NCBI RefSeq assembly: GCF_022271405.1
Contig: NZ_JAJNAL010000007.1
Span: 1 to 64,000, forward strand
Origin: Rhodopseudomonas infernalis
GTDB lineage: Bacteria; Pseudomonadota; Alphaproteobacteria; Rhizobiales; Xanthobacteraceae
Direction: 5' to 3'
DNA: 64,000 bases
Shown here: positions 26,171 through 34,630 of the stretch, in pieces
Position numbering within the stretch: the first letter of the stretch is position 1
Layout of the letters: every line of letters begins with the position of its first letter
Notes under the pieces: model-generated
What the model saw: the letters and a program-made list of their open reading frames with translations, nothing else
What the model was told of the DNA's origin: nothing
Databases searched by the model: none
Position numbers and translations under genes: made by a program

Positions 26171-26345
26171 GGACCGGTGCCCTTCGCAAGAAGGGTGAAA
26201 CGGGAATGCGGTGCGGGGCGGTTGCCCCAATGCCGCGGCTGCCCTCGCAACTGTGAGCGGATTGGAGTGTCCTCGATGCCACTGGCCTTTCGGCCGGGAA
26301 GGCGGACATCTCCGCAAATCCGCGAGCCAGGAGACCGGCCGGTCC
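26171..26345 (+). ncRNA. Cobalamin riboswitch upstream of the btuCDF-type importer
   Basis: The aptamer landmarks appear in order: GGTGCCC with an AAGGGTGAAACGGGAATGCGG segment, the core GCAACTGTGAGCGG near 26247-26260, GCCACTGG at 26278-26285, CCGGGAAGGCGG at 26294-26304, and the B12-box-like GAGCCAGGAGACC at 26324-26335. It ends about 40 bases before the first downstream start codon. Binding of adenosylcobalamin is expected to repress the importer genes by hiding the ribosome binding site or by termination; I did not resolve which. Confidence 0.93.
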
Positions 26346-26386
26346 TTGTGTAACTCGTTCGGCGATGGGCCGACGGAGGACTGAAC

Positions 26387-26440
26387 ATGAAGATTTCGGA
26401 TGCGCCGCGCTGCGGCGTCGAATGCCGTGCGCGCTGCTGA
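26387..26440 (+). CDS. 17-residue leader reading frame overlapping the permease start
   Basis: ATG at 26387 sits six bases after GGAGGA (26375-26380), the best ribosome binding site between the riboswitch and the permease. It reads MKISDAPRCGVECRARC and stops with TGA at 26440. The permease ATG (26400) lies inside it in another frame and has no ribosome binding site of its own. Either this is a leader peptide that couples translation, or the permease really starts here and a frameshift (natural or sequencing) separates the two frames. Confidence 0.3.
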   Translation: MKISDAPRCGVECRARC

Positions 26441-27434
26441 TCGGGCTGTGCTGCCGGTCCTGGCGTGCGTCGTCATCGTGCTGTTCTTGCTGTCGCTCGG
26501 AGTCGGTCCCGTCCGGCTGTCGATCGGTTCGGTGATCACGGCGCTGTTCGGCGGCGGCAGCGACACGGAGCGATCGATCGTCCAGGACATCCGCCTGCCG
26601 CGCGCGATCCTTGCGGTCGCGATCGGCGCAATGCACGGCCTAGCCGGCGCCGCGCTGCAGGGCCTGCTGCGCAATCCACTGGCGTCACCCTCGCTGTTCG
26701 GCGCACCGCAGGCGGCCGCTTTTGGCGCCGTGCTGGTGATTTCGCTCGGCCTCGCCGACGCACTGTCGTTCCTGCTACCGCTGTCGGCGATCGCAATGGC
26801 GTTCGTCTCGGTGTTCATCCTGATCGCGGTCGCCGGGCGCAGCGCCAATCTGCTGCTGCTGATCCTCGCCGGCCTGGCGCTGTCGAGCCTCGCCGGCGCG
26901 GCGACCTCGCTGGCGCTCAATCTCGCGTCCAATCCGTTCGCCGCGCTGGAGATCTCGTTCTGGCTGCTCGGCTCACTCGAGGACCGCAGCTTCCAGCACG
27001 TCGCGTTGGCGTTGCCGTTCATGGTCTGCGGCGCGGCGCTGCTGCTGACGCGCGGCGAGGCGTTTCGCGTGCTCAGCCTCGGCGAGGAGGCCGCGCAAAG
27101 CCTCGGCGTCGACGTTGGGCGGCTGCGGCTGCAGGTGATCCTCGGCGTCGCGCTCGGTGTCGGCGCCGCCGTCTCCGTCTCCGGGACGATCGGCTTTATC
27201 GGTCTGGTGATCCCGCATCTGATGCGCCCGCTGGTCGGGCACGATCCGGGCCGGCTGCTGCTGCCGAGCGCGTTCGGCGGCGCGGCCTTGCTGCTCGCCG
27301 CCGACGTTGCGGTGCGCCTGATCCCGTCGAGCAGCGGCATCAAGGTCGGCGTGCTGACGGCGCTGATCGGCGTCCCGTTCTTTCTCTATCTGGTGGTGCG
27401 TGAGCGCCGCGCACTCGGCGGCAGCATGGCATGA
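26400..27434 (+). CDS. btuC: FecCD/BtuC-type ABC transporter permease, probably for cobalamin
   Basis: 344 aa with about 10 transmembrane segments. The family blocks are clear: QDIRLPRAILAVAIGAMHGLAGAALQ, RNPLASPSLFGAPQ, and SVSGTIGFIGLVIPHLMR. The B12 riboswitch directly upstream makes corrinoid the likely cargo. The ATG at 26400 gives a reasonable N-terminus but lacks a ribosome binding site (see the overlapping leader). Its stop overlaps the ATPase start by four bases. Confidence 0.88.
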   Translation: MRRAAASNAVRAADRAVLPVLACVVIVLFLLSLGVGPVRLSIGSVITALFGGGSDTERSIVQDIRLPRAILAVAIGAMHGLAGAALQGLLRNPLASPSLFGAPQAAAFGAVLVISLGLADALSFLLPLSAIAMAFVSVFILIAVAGRSANLLLLILAGLALSSLAGAATSLALNLASNPFAALEISFWLLGSLEDRSFQHVALALPFMVCGAALLLTRGEAFRVLSLGEEAAQSLGVDVGRLRLQVILGVALGVGAAVSVSGTIGFIGLVIPHLMRPLVGHDPGRLLLPSAFGGAALLLAADVAVRLIPSSSGIKVGVLTALIGVPFFLYLVVRERRALGGSMA

Positions 27435-28219
27435 CCCAGAACGATTACTTCGTCGCCGACGGGCTGCGGGTCAGCCTCGGCGGCCGTGTGTTGGTGCAGC
27501 CGCTCTCGTTCGGCTTGCCGCGCGGCTGCATGGCGGTGGTCGTGGGCCCGAGCGGCGCCGGCAAGACCACGCTGCTGCGCGCGCTTGCCGGACTCGTGAC
27601 GGCGGAGGGCCGGGTGCTGATCGGCGGCGAGGATGTCGCCCGGATGCCGGTGCGGGAGCGCGCGCGGCGGCTTGCTTACGTGCCGCAAGGCGAGGCGGTG
27701 CATTGGCCGCTGCCGGTCCGCGACGTCGTCGCGCTGGGCCGCTATCCGCATGGCGGCGCCGATCCGCGCCGGCTTGGGGCGGGCGATCTCGACGCTGTGA
27801 GCCGCGCCCTCGACGACGTCGACCTGGTGCCGCTGCAGCATCGCCCCGTCACCGAATTGTCCGGCGGCGAGCGGCGGCGCGTCGCGATCGCGCGGGCCCT
27901 GGCGACGGGCGCGCCGGTCCTGCTCGCCGACGAGCCGATCGCTTCTCTCGATCCCTACTTCCAGCTCTCGGTGATGGCGCTGCTGCGGCGGCAGGCCCGC
28001 GCCGGCGCGCTGGTGATTGTCGTCACCCACGATATCGGCCTCGCGGCGCGGTTCGCCGACCAGGTGCTGATGCTGCGCGACGGCAGGCTGGCGGCGATGG
28101 GCCCGCCGGCCGCCGTGCTGGCGCCGCCGCAACTCGCCGAGGTGTTCGCGATCGATGCGTACCGTGCCGATCACGAGGCGCAGCCGGTGCTGGTGCCGTG
28201 GGCGATGCGGAGCGCGTGA
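27431..28219 (+). CDS. btuD: ABC transporter ATP-binding protein, BtuD type
   Basis: 262 aa. Walker A GPSGAGKTT is near residues 38-46, the signature LSGGERRRVAIARAL near 145, Walker B VLLADEPIASLD near 165, and the switch His in VVTHDI near 200. It drives corrinoid import together with the permease and binding protein of this operon. It overlaps the permease by four bases and the next gene by one base (TGATG). Confidence 0.9.
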   Translation: MTQNDYFVADGLRVSLGGRVLVQPLSFGLPRGCMAVVVGPSGAGKTTLLRALAGLVTAEGRVLIGGEDVARMPVRERARRLAYVPQGEAVHWPLPVRDVVALGRYPHGGADPRRLGAGDLDAVSRALDDVDLVPLQHRPVTELSGGERRRVAIARALATGAPVLLADEPIASLDPYFQLSVMALLRRQARAGALVIVVTHDIGLAARFADQVLMLRDGRLAAMGPPAAVLAPPQLAEVFAIDAYRADHEAQPVLVPWAMRSA

Positions 28220-29091
28220 TGCGAAAGTGGTTGCTCATTCTGTCGATCAGTTGCGTTACGCTGATCGCCGCACCATCGGCCGCGGCCGCCGCGGTCAAGC
28301 GGATCGCGTCGATCAACATGTGCACCGATCAGTTGCTGCTGGCGCTGGCCGATCCCGATCAGATCGTCGGGCTCGGTCCCTATGCGCGCGATCCGCATCT
28401 GTCGTGGCTGGCCAGGGAGGCCCAACGCTATCCGAAACTGTCGGGCGAGGCGGAAGACCTGCTGATACTTGCGCCCGACGTCATCCTGGCGGGACGCTAT
28501 GGCAAGCGCGCGACGCGTGAGATCCTGCGCGCAAAGAAGCTGTCGGTCCAGGAATTCGACACGCCGCGCAGCATCGACGACGTCAAGGCGCAGATCGCGC
28601 GGGTAGGTGGGCTGGTCGGGCATCCGGAACGCGCCGATGCGGTCATCGCCGAGCTCGACCGCGCCATCGTGCGGGCGACGGCTGCGGCGGCAAGACACCC
28701 CGCGCGGGTGTTGGCGTTGTCGCGGCGCGGCTGGGTGACGGGCAGCGACAGCCTGCTGAGTTCGCTGCTGAAGACCGCCGGCCTGTCCAACGCCGCAACC
28801 GACCTCGGCTATGCCTATGGCGGCTTCGCATCGCTGGAGACGATCGTCGCGGCGCGGCCGGACCTGTTGTTACTTGCCGAGGATCAGCCGGCGGCCGAGG
28901 ACCAGGGCAAGGCCCTGCTGCTGCATCCGTCGATCCAGCACGCCTATCCGCCGAGCCGCCGCATCGTCATTCCGGAGCCGCTGACGATCTGCGGCGGCGC
29001 CATGTTCGCAGTGGCGCTGGACCGGCTGGTCGAGGCGATCGAACGCATCGATCATGCGCAGAGTGTGACTGTCGGCGGTGCGGGCCGTTGA
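28219..29091 (+). CDS. btuF: Periplasmic corrinoid-binding protein, BtuF type
   Basis: 290 aa. A signal peptide (about residues 1-24, ending SAAAAA) is followed by the type III binding-protein fold: KRIASINMCTDQLLLAL, then VGLGPYARD, DLLILAPDVILAG, and in the C-terminal lobe LETIVAARPDLLLLAE. Last gene of the importer operon. The INMCTDQ motif is typical of alphaproteobacterial cobalamin-linked binding proteins. The outer-membrane receptor gene btuB is not in the window. Confidence 0.85.
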   Translation: MRKWLLILSISCVTLIAAPSAAAAAVKRIASINMCTDQLLLALADPDQIVGLGPYARDPHLSWLAREAQRYPKLSGEAEDLLILAPDVILAGRYGKRATREILRAKKLSVQEFDTPRSIDDVKAQIARVGGLVGHPERADAVIAELDRAIVRATAAAARHPARVLALSRRGWVTGSDSLLSSLLKTAGLSNAATDLGYAYGGFASLETIVAARPDLLLLAEDQPAAEDQGKALLLHPSIQHAYPPSRRIVIPEPLTICGGAMFAVALDRLVEAIERIDHAQSVTVGGAGR

Positions 29092-29131
29092 TGCGATGAG
29101 TCCTCGCGCGCGTGATCCTTCGATCGGCTGC

Positions 29132-29461
29132 TCAACGCTCGGACGGAGCGTCTTTGATCCGCTTGGGATCCTGCTCGCTGCCGTCCCAGATCCGGGGCTT
29201 TTCGAGCCAGCGCTGGATGAAATTCCAGGAACGGCGATAGCCGTTATGCGGCAGCGTGCAGGCGCTGCAGTCCTTGCGCAGCATGCCGTTACGGTCGGTG
29301 AACACCTGATACGGCCCGGGGCAATCATAGGCGATCAGCGGGCAGTAGCAGAACAGGCAGTTGAACTCGCGCTCGACGCCCGGGTGGCACGGCAAGAACG
29401 GGCAGGCCTCGTTGGTGAATCCCTTGAAGGCTTCGTTGGTGGTGGTGTCTTTCGGTTCCAT
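29132..29461 (-). CDS. Cysteine-rich small-domain protein under B12 riboswitch control
   Basis: 109 aa with nine cysteines. The pattern NEACPFLPCHPGVEREFNC (CPF-x-PCH), then LFCYCPL, YDCPGPY and KDCSACTLPH, matches the cysteine-rich small domain found beside corrinoid genes in many bacteria. It probably binds metal or an Fe-S cluster; function unknown. ATG at 29461 is chosen because conserved sequence starts shortly after; the longer frame to 29557 has no ribosome binding site. A second cobalamin riboswitch lies about 195 bases upstream on the same strand. Confidence 0.8.
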   Translation of the reverse strand: MEPKDTTTNEAFKGFTNEACPFLPCHPGVEREFNCLFCYCPLIAYDCPGPYQVFTDRNGMLRKDCSACTLPHNGYRRSWNFIQRWLEKPRIWDGSEQDPKRIKDAPSER

Positions 29462-29654
29462 GGCGGCTCGATGGCAAACGCCGTCCGGGCCGCGCGCAGG
29501 CGAGGCGACGCGGACCGACGGATAGCGACGCCGTGCTGCGGCGTCAGGACAAGTCATGGGGGAGGCGGCGCGCTAGGCGCCCGGCAAATGCCGCTTAGTC
29601 GACCGCTGTCATCGCGTGCTCCTGCTATCGACCCGCCGTCGATCCGAGTTGAAC

Positions 29655-29835
29655 CACGCCTGCGGCCGGTCTCCTGGCTCGCGGATAGGGGCCGGATCGC
29701 CTTCCCGCGTCGCATCGCGACGCAGTGGCCTGATGATCCGGACAGATCCGCTTACAGTTGCGGGGGCAGCTGCGGCATGGGCGATCTCTCGCCGCACCGC
29801 ATTCCCAGTTTCACCTCTCGTACGAGAGGCACCGT
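29655..29835 (-). ncRNA. Second cobalamin riboswitch (minus strand)
   Basis: Read on the minus strand from about 29835, the landmarks run GGTGCCTC, a GTGAAACTGGGAATGCGG segment, GCAACTGTAAGCGG, GCCACTG, GGGAAGGCG, and finally GAGCCAGGAGACCGG at 29667-29681. These are the same blocks as in the plus-strand riboswitch at 26.2 kb. It controls the cysteine-rich small-domain gene. The remaining bases between it and that gene (29558-29654) and towards the phosphatase (29836-29896) show no gene. Confidence 0.93.
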
Positions 29836-29896
29836 AGGCAACGCGAAGCACAGCATGCCGCGCGGCGGCACGCAAGACCAAAGCGAACTCTTCGAA

Positions 29897-30412
29897 CTAA
29901 CTCGTTCGTCCGAGCGGCAGTTCGAACGACGGCACGTCGCCGTCGACCTCGCGGCCGCGACCGATGCCGGCGATGGCGTCGACCATGCGTCCGCGACGCG
30001 CCAGCAGATCGTCCGCCAACGCGACGATCAGTTTGTTCGGCGTCGCGGTCGGCGAGGCGCGCCGCAGCGCATCGGCGATCATCACTTCGTCGCCCGGCGC
30101 GCGCTCGCAGGCCATCACATAGGCGGCCGCCGGCGAACGGCTCACGCCCATCCAGCAATGCACCAGAACGTCGTCCTGCGCGTTGCAGCCGCGCGCGAAG
30201 TCGATGATCCGGCGCACGATCGCATCGTCCGGCGCGACATGAACCGAGCCGGCGACGTCGACGTCGTTGAAGGCGAGGATCAGGCGATCATCCGGCAGCC
30301 AGCTTTCATCGAACACCACGCGCTGCCACGGCGCCATCAGCGACAGCGATCGCACCGGGCGGCGCTCGGCGACAAGGCGAGGGGCGTGATCGAGCGCGCT
30401 GACAATGATCAT
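29897..30412 (-). CDS. Dual-specificity/tyrosine phosphatase-like protein
   Basis: 171 aa. The P-loop HCWMGVSRS at residues 85-93 supplies the catalytic Cys86 and Arg92 of the HCx5R family. An upstream FNDVD segment (residues 48-52) may hold the general acid. Its location between B12-riboswitch genes and cobQ suggests a link to cobamide metabolism, where phosphatases remove phosphates from loop precursors, but a role in signalling is equally possible. Head-to-head with cobQ (110 bases apart). Confidence 0.75.
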   Translation of the reverse strand: MIIVSALDHAPRLVAERRPVRSLSLMAPWQRVVFDESWLPDDRLILAFNDVDVAGSVHVAPDDAIVRRIIDFARGCNAQDDVLVHCWMGVSRSPAAAYVMACERAPGDEVMIADALRRASPTATPNKLIVALADDLLARRGRMVDAIAGIGRGREVDGDVPSFELPLGRTS

Positions 30413-30522
30413 GGCGGCGTCCTATCCGGCACGGCGCCGCACCCGTCAAGCCCGCCGCGATCCGATCTTCGTCGTGCCGACAAACGACCTCAGCCGATTT
30501 CTTCTTCCAACCGAGTATAGCC

Positions 30523-32097
30523 ATGACCATCGACGTCGACGAACTGATTTCCCGTATCCGCTATTCGGCTCGTCCGGAGACCGGTCCTCGCCGCGCCCGC
30601 GCGCTGATGATCCAGGGCACCAGTTCGGATGTCGGCAAGAGCATGGTGGTGGCCGGGCTGTGCCGTGCCTACGCGCGGCGCGGACTGGCGGTGCGTCCGT
30701 TCAAGGCGCAGAACATGAGTAACAACGCGGCCGTCGCGGCAGACTCCGATCTGCCGCCCGGGCCGGACGGAACGGCGCCGCGCGGCGAGATCGGCCGCGC
30801 GCAGGCGCTGCAGGCGCGGGCCTGCGGCGTGCCGCCATCGATCCACATGAACCCGGTGCTGCTGAAGCCGCAGAGCGAGATCGGCGCGCAGGTGGTGCTG
30901 CGGGGGCGGGTGCTCGGCAACTGTCCGGCGCGGATCTATCACCACATGCGGCAGCGGCTGATCCCGGCGGTGCTCGACAGTTTCGAGCGCGTCGCCGCCG
31001 AGTCCGATCTGGTGCTGGTGGAGGGCGCCGGCAGCGGCGCCGAGGTTTATCTGCGTGCCTCCGACATCACCAACATGCGGTTTGCAGAGGCGGCCGATCT
31101 GCCGGTCGTATTTCTGTCAGACATCGACCGCGGCGGCACCATGGCGGCGCTGGTCGGCAGCTACGTACTTCTCAGCGAGGCCGATCGGGCGCGTGTCGTC
31201 GGCTACCTGATCAACAAATTCCGCGGCGACTTCTCGCTGTTCGAGCCCGGATGCCGCACCATCACCGAACAGACCGGCTGGCCGTTCCTCGGCGTGCTGC
31301 GCTGGTTTCCCGGCGCCGACCGTTTGCCGGCCGAAGACTCGCTGGCGCTGGAACGCGCGGCTGCGGCGAGCCGCGGACGGTTGAAAATCGCCGTGCCGCG
31401 GCTGGCGCGCGTTGCCAATTTCGACGATCTCGATCCACTGGTCGCAGAGCCCGATATCGATCTGCGCTGGATCCAGCCCGGCTCGCCGATTCCGGCCGAT
31501 ATCGACGTGGTGATCCTGCCGGGCTCCAAGGCGACGCGCAGCGAACTGGATATGATCCGGCGCGAAGGCTGGGACATCGACATCCAGGCCCATGTCCGGC
31601 GCGGCGGCCGCGTGGTGGGGCTGTGCGCCGGCTTCCAGATGCTCGGCCGCGTCGTCCGCGATCCGCTTGGCCTCGAAGGTCCTCCCGGCGAGACCGCCGG
31701 GCTCGGCCTGCTGGACATTGAAACCGAAATCTCCGGCGACAAACGGCTCGTTGAGATCGACGCCCGCGACGGCCTCAGCGGCTGCCGCGTCACCGGCTAC
31801 GAAATGCATATGGGCCGGACCATCGGCGCCGGCCTGGCGCGGCCGTGGCTGACGCTGGACGACGGCGCCGGCAAGCTTCGGCCCGAAGGCGCGATGTCGG
31901 CTGATGGCCGGGTCGTCGGCGGCTATCTGCACGGCATCTTCGGCGGCGACGATTTCCGGTCGGCCTGGCTGGGGCAGGTCGGCGCCGCAACCTCGGGCCT
32001 CGATTTCGAACGCCGCATCGACGACGCACTCGAGACGCTAGCCGACCATTGCGAAAGCAATCTCGACCTCGATGCACTGCTGGCCTTGGCGCGTTGA
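30523..32097 (+). CDS. cobQ: Cobyric acid synthase CobQ
   Basis: 524 aa. It amidates the b, d, e and g carboxylates of adenosylcobyrinic acid a,c-diamide with glutamine and ATP. The P-loop-like GTSSDVGKS is at residues 32-40, followed by FKAQNMSNNA. The C-terminal glutamine amidotransferase domain has the nucleophile Cys in VVGLCAGFQMLGR and the closing GGYLHGIFGGD. ATG at 30523 lacks a strong ribosome binding site, but the length suits the family with a short N-terminal extension. Confidence 0.95.
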   Translation: MTIDVDELISRIRYSARPETGPRRARALMIQGTSSDVGKSMVVAGLCRAYARRGLAVRPFKAQNMSNNAAVAADSDLPPGPDGTAPRGEIGRAQALQARACGVPPSIHMNPVLLKPQSEIGAQVVLRGRVLGNCPARIYHHMRQRLIPAVLDSFERVAAESDLVLVEGAGSGAEVYLRASDITNMRFAEAADLPVVFLSDIDRGGTMAALVGSYVLLSEADRARVVGYLINKFRGDFSLFEPGCRTITEQTGWPFLGVLRWFPGADRLPAEDSLALERAAAASRGRLKIAVPRLARVANFDDLDPLVAEPDIDLRWIQPGSPIPADIDVVILPGSKATRSELDMIRREGWDIDIQAHVRRGGRVVGLCAGFQMLGRVVRDPLGLEGPPGETAGLGLLDIETEISGDKRLVEIDARDGLSGCRVTGYEMHMGRTIGAGLARPWLTLDDGAGKLRPEGAMSADGRVVGGYLHGIFGGDDFRSAWLGQVGAATSGLDFERRIDDALETLADHCESNLDLDALLALAR

Positions 32098-32138
32098 TTG
32101 ATCGCGCTTTGCTGTGACGGCGCCGGGGGGCTCGCTGC

Positions 32139-32669
32139 TCAGTCCTCGTCCTGCCACCTGCGCAGAGCGGTCTGGTCATGATAGGCCATGCGGTCCGGTG
32201 TGGTGATGAACTCCATCGTCGTCCCCCAGGGCATCCGGCAGTAACAGACCTTGTTTCCGGGCGCCTTTTCGGTCGCATAGGGAATTGCGCGCGGCGCGCT
32301 GAGCGGGGTGCCTCCGGCCCTTTCGAAGCGCGCGACCGCGGCGTCGATGTCGTCGGTGTAGACACCGAAGTGCGTGATGCCGAAGTCGCTCGCCCGGACC
32401 GGCTGGGCTTGCTCGGGTCCGTGCATCTCGAACAGCTCGATGTCGGGTCCGGTGCCGATCTTGACCATCGCCTGCGCACGCACGACCGTTCCCGGAACAG
32501 CGCCGGTGGCCCGCTCGAACTCGGCGCCCTGCCGTGGCGGATCCTGCGGGCCGAACGACTGATAGATCACCTGGCCGCCGAAGGCTTCGACCAGAAACTC
32601 TTTAGCTGCTTCGATGTCGGGCACCGTGATGCCGATATGATTGACACCGCGAATAACGGGGGTGGTCAT
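32139..32669 (-). CDS. VOC family (glyoxalase-fold) protein
   Basis: 176 aa. Two vicinal-oxygen-chelate modules: VNHIGITVPDIEAAKEFLVEAFG at the N-terminus, then ITHFGVYTDDIDAAVARFERAGG. Possible metal ligands are His (VNHIGI), Glu (DIELFEMHG), His (ITHFGV) and Glu (TTMEFI). It could be a dioxygenase or lyase of a catabolic route. ATG at 32669 follows AGGAAG. It is the last gene of a three-gene minus-strand group with an alpha/beta hydrolase and an SDR. Confidence 0.8.
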   Translation of the reverse strand: MTTPVIRGVNHIGITVPDIEAAKEFLVEAFGGQVIYQSFGPQDPPRQGAEFERATGAVPGTVVRAQAMVKIGTGPDIELFEMHGPEQAQPVRASDFGITHFGVYTDDIDAAVARFERAGGTPLSAPRAIPYATEKAPGNKVCYCRMPWGTTMEFITTPDRMAYHDQTALRRWQDED

Positions 32670-32773
32670 GACTGCTTCCTTTCTTTGAAGTCGATCCATG
32701 GCGTTCGCTGCGGGGCGCGATGAGCCCGCAGTGTCGCGATCGGCCGGCGCCGCGAACACATGGGCGCCGCGTG

Positions 32774-33622
32774 TCACTTGGCTTTGACGAAGTCGATCAG
32801 AGCGGCCGCGACTTCATCGGGCCGTTCGTCCGCGACATAGTGGCTGCACCGTGCAATGGAGCCGCCGGTTACGTTGCCGGCGAACTCCTCGAGCATCGGG
32901 ACCATGTGCGGACCGAAGCGCTGATCGCCGCCGAGGCCGAGCACCGGGATCTCGAGCGGTCGCATCTTGTAGTCGAGCGCGGCCGCGTGATCGGCGGCGA
33001 GGGTGCGATACCATTCCATGCCGCCGCGGGTGCGGCCAGGGAGGGCCATCGCTCGCGCGTAGATCTCGATGTCGGCGGGATTGAAGGTGCTGTGATCGTA
33101 GAAGCGCTCAGCCATGAAGGTCGAGATGTAGTCGTAGTCGCGGCCATGCAGCAGGCGCTCGGGTAAATCCCGGTTCATGTGAAAACCGAAATGCCAGAGC
33201 CGTGCGGTCGTTGCCTCCCATCCGGTCCAGCCGGGAAGCGGAACGTCGAGGACGGCCAGGTGGGTGACGGCGGCGCGATAGAGCGCGGCCTGCGGCAACG
33301 CCACCATGCCGCCGATGTCATGGCCGCACACAGCGTAGCGTTGATGCCCGAGAGCAACCATGACCTCATGCGCGTCGCGCGCCATCGTCGCCTTGTCGTA
33401 GCCGCCCTGCGGGCAGTCGGAAAAGCCCGCGCCGCGCAGATCGACGGCCACGACGCTGAAATGCTCGGCGAGCAATGGCATCACATGATGCCATTCCCAC
33501 CAGGTCTCCGGCCAGCCGTGCAGCAGCAGGATCGGCGGACCTGAGCCCCCTGTCACCGCGTTGATCTTGATGCCATTCACCGGCACGAGCTGCTGGGTAA
33601 ACCCGCTCAAAGTTGCGATCAT
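32774..33622 (-). CDS. Alpha/beta hydrolase, epoxide hydrolase/dehalogenase-like
   Basis: 282 aa. HGWPETWWEW (HGxP oxyanion motif) is at residues 35-44, and the nucleophile is Asp102 in GHDIGG, which points to epoxide hydrolase or haloacetate dehalogenase chemistry rather than a Ser esterase. The C-terminal CSHYVADERPDEV segment supplies the catalytic His. It lies 51 bases downstream of the SDR gene on the same strand and probably shares its transcript. Confidence 0.85.
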   Translation of the reverse strand: MIATLSGFTQQLVPVNGIKINAVTGGSGPPILLLHGWPETWWEWHHVMPLLAEHFSVVAVDLRGAGFSDCPQGGYDKATMARDAHEVMVALGHQRYAVCGHDIGGMVALPQAALYRAAVTHLAVLDVPLPGWTGWEATTARLWHFGFHMNRDLPERLLHGRDYDYISTFMAERFYDHSTFNPADIEIYARAMALPGRTRGGMEWYRTLAADHAAALDYKMRPLEIPVLGLGGDQRFGPHMVPMLEEFAGNVTGGSIARCSHYVADERPDEVAAALIDFVKAK

Positions 33623-33673
33623 GATCGCCGTCCGGTCGATGTTGGAGGTTCAAACAGAGTTCGCGACCAGCGC

Positions 33674-34498
33674 TCAGCGCGGGTCGAAATCGGTGGCGAT
33701 CGTGATGTCGCGCCAGGCGTCGATATCGCTGCGGAAGGCTGCCAGCTTTCGCTCAGCGGCCGCGTGAGCGACCGGGCCGAGCGGCAGATGCAGCGGGGCG
33801 TGATCGTCATCGACGGCCTGAATGATCACCGCGATGGCCTTGTCGGGATCGCCGGCCTGACTGCCGTTGTTGGTTTCGCGATAGTGCCTGCGCGAGGTCC
33901 CGGCATATTCCGGCATCTCATTGGCCGCGACTGTGATCGAACGGCCCAAGAAATCCGTGCGAAACGGACCGGGCTCGACGATCAGCACGCGGATGGCGAA
34001 CGGCTTCAGCTCGGCGGCGAGCGCTTCGGAAATCCCTTCGACGGCGAACTTGGCGGCGTTGTAGTAACCGCCGCCGCCACCGCCCGCGATGCCGGCGACC
34101 GACGACATGTTGACGATTGCTCCGCCGGAACGTCGCAGCACGGGTAGGGCGGCTCTGGTGGTTTCGATCAGACCGAAGACGTTCACCTCGAACATCGGGC
34201 GATACTCTTCTGGCGTGCCTTCCTCGATCGCGCCGTGCAGGCCGTAGCCGGCATTGTTCACGAGCACGTCGAACCCGCCGAAGGTCTCGACCGCCTTTGC
34301 GACCGCCGCCTTGGCTGCCGCCGCATCTGTCACATCAAGCGGCACGGCGATCATCCGGCCGCCGAACGGCTCGGTCATTTTTTCGATCGCGCGGGCGTTT
34401 CGGGTGGTCGCGATGACTTGATCGCCGCGCCGAGCTGCAGCGAGCGCGAGCCGCTGGCCGAAGCCGCTGGAGCAGCCTGTGATGAGCCAGGTTTTCAT
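33674..34498 (-). CDS. Short-chain dehydrogenase/reductase
   Basis: 274 aa classical SDR. The NAD(P) motif TGCSSGFG is at residues 7-14, NNAG at 81-84, catalytic Ser in MSSVAG and YxxxK at Tyr146-Lys150. The Arg in TTRNAR after the second strand suggests NADPH preference. A glycine run (AGGGGGGYYNAAK) before the active Tyr is unusual. First gene of the SDR-hydrolase-VOC group and divergent from a LysR gene. Confidence 0.9.
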   Translation of the reverse strand: MKTWLITGCSSGFGQRLALAAARRGDQVIATTRNARAIEKMTEPFGGRMIAVPLDVTDAAAAKAAVAKAVETFGGFDVLVNNAGYGLHGAIEEGTPEEYRPMFEVNVFGLIETTRAALPVLRRSGGAIVNMSSVAGIAGGGGGGYYNAAKFAVEGISEALAAELKPFAIRVLIVEPGPFRTDFLGRSITVAANEMPEYAGTSRRHYRETNNGSQAGDPDKAIAVIIQAVDDDHAPLHLPLGPVAHAAAERKLAAFRSDIDAWRDITIATDFDPR

Positions 34499-34603
34499 TG
34501 CGTTTTCTCCGTGTGTTTTGCGGACGACGCCGAGCTGTCGTCCTCAAGCCGCCAACCTAGGGTGCTTAGATTTGTTCTTTGAGTGACATAATTGTATTCT
34601 CGG

Positions 34604-34619
34604 CGTTCAATTCTGAACG
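34604..34619. promoter_or_regulatory. Inverted repeat before the second lysR gene
   Basis: CGTTCA-ATTC-TGAACG is a perfect 6-base inverted repeat with a four-base spacer, 11 bases before the LysR ATG and in the 132-base region shared with the divergent SDR operon. It is a candidate operator. The region just before it (34565-34603) is AT-rich and should carry the promoters. Confidence 0.4.
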
Positions 34620-34630
34620 GGTATGGCAAC

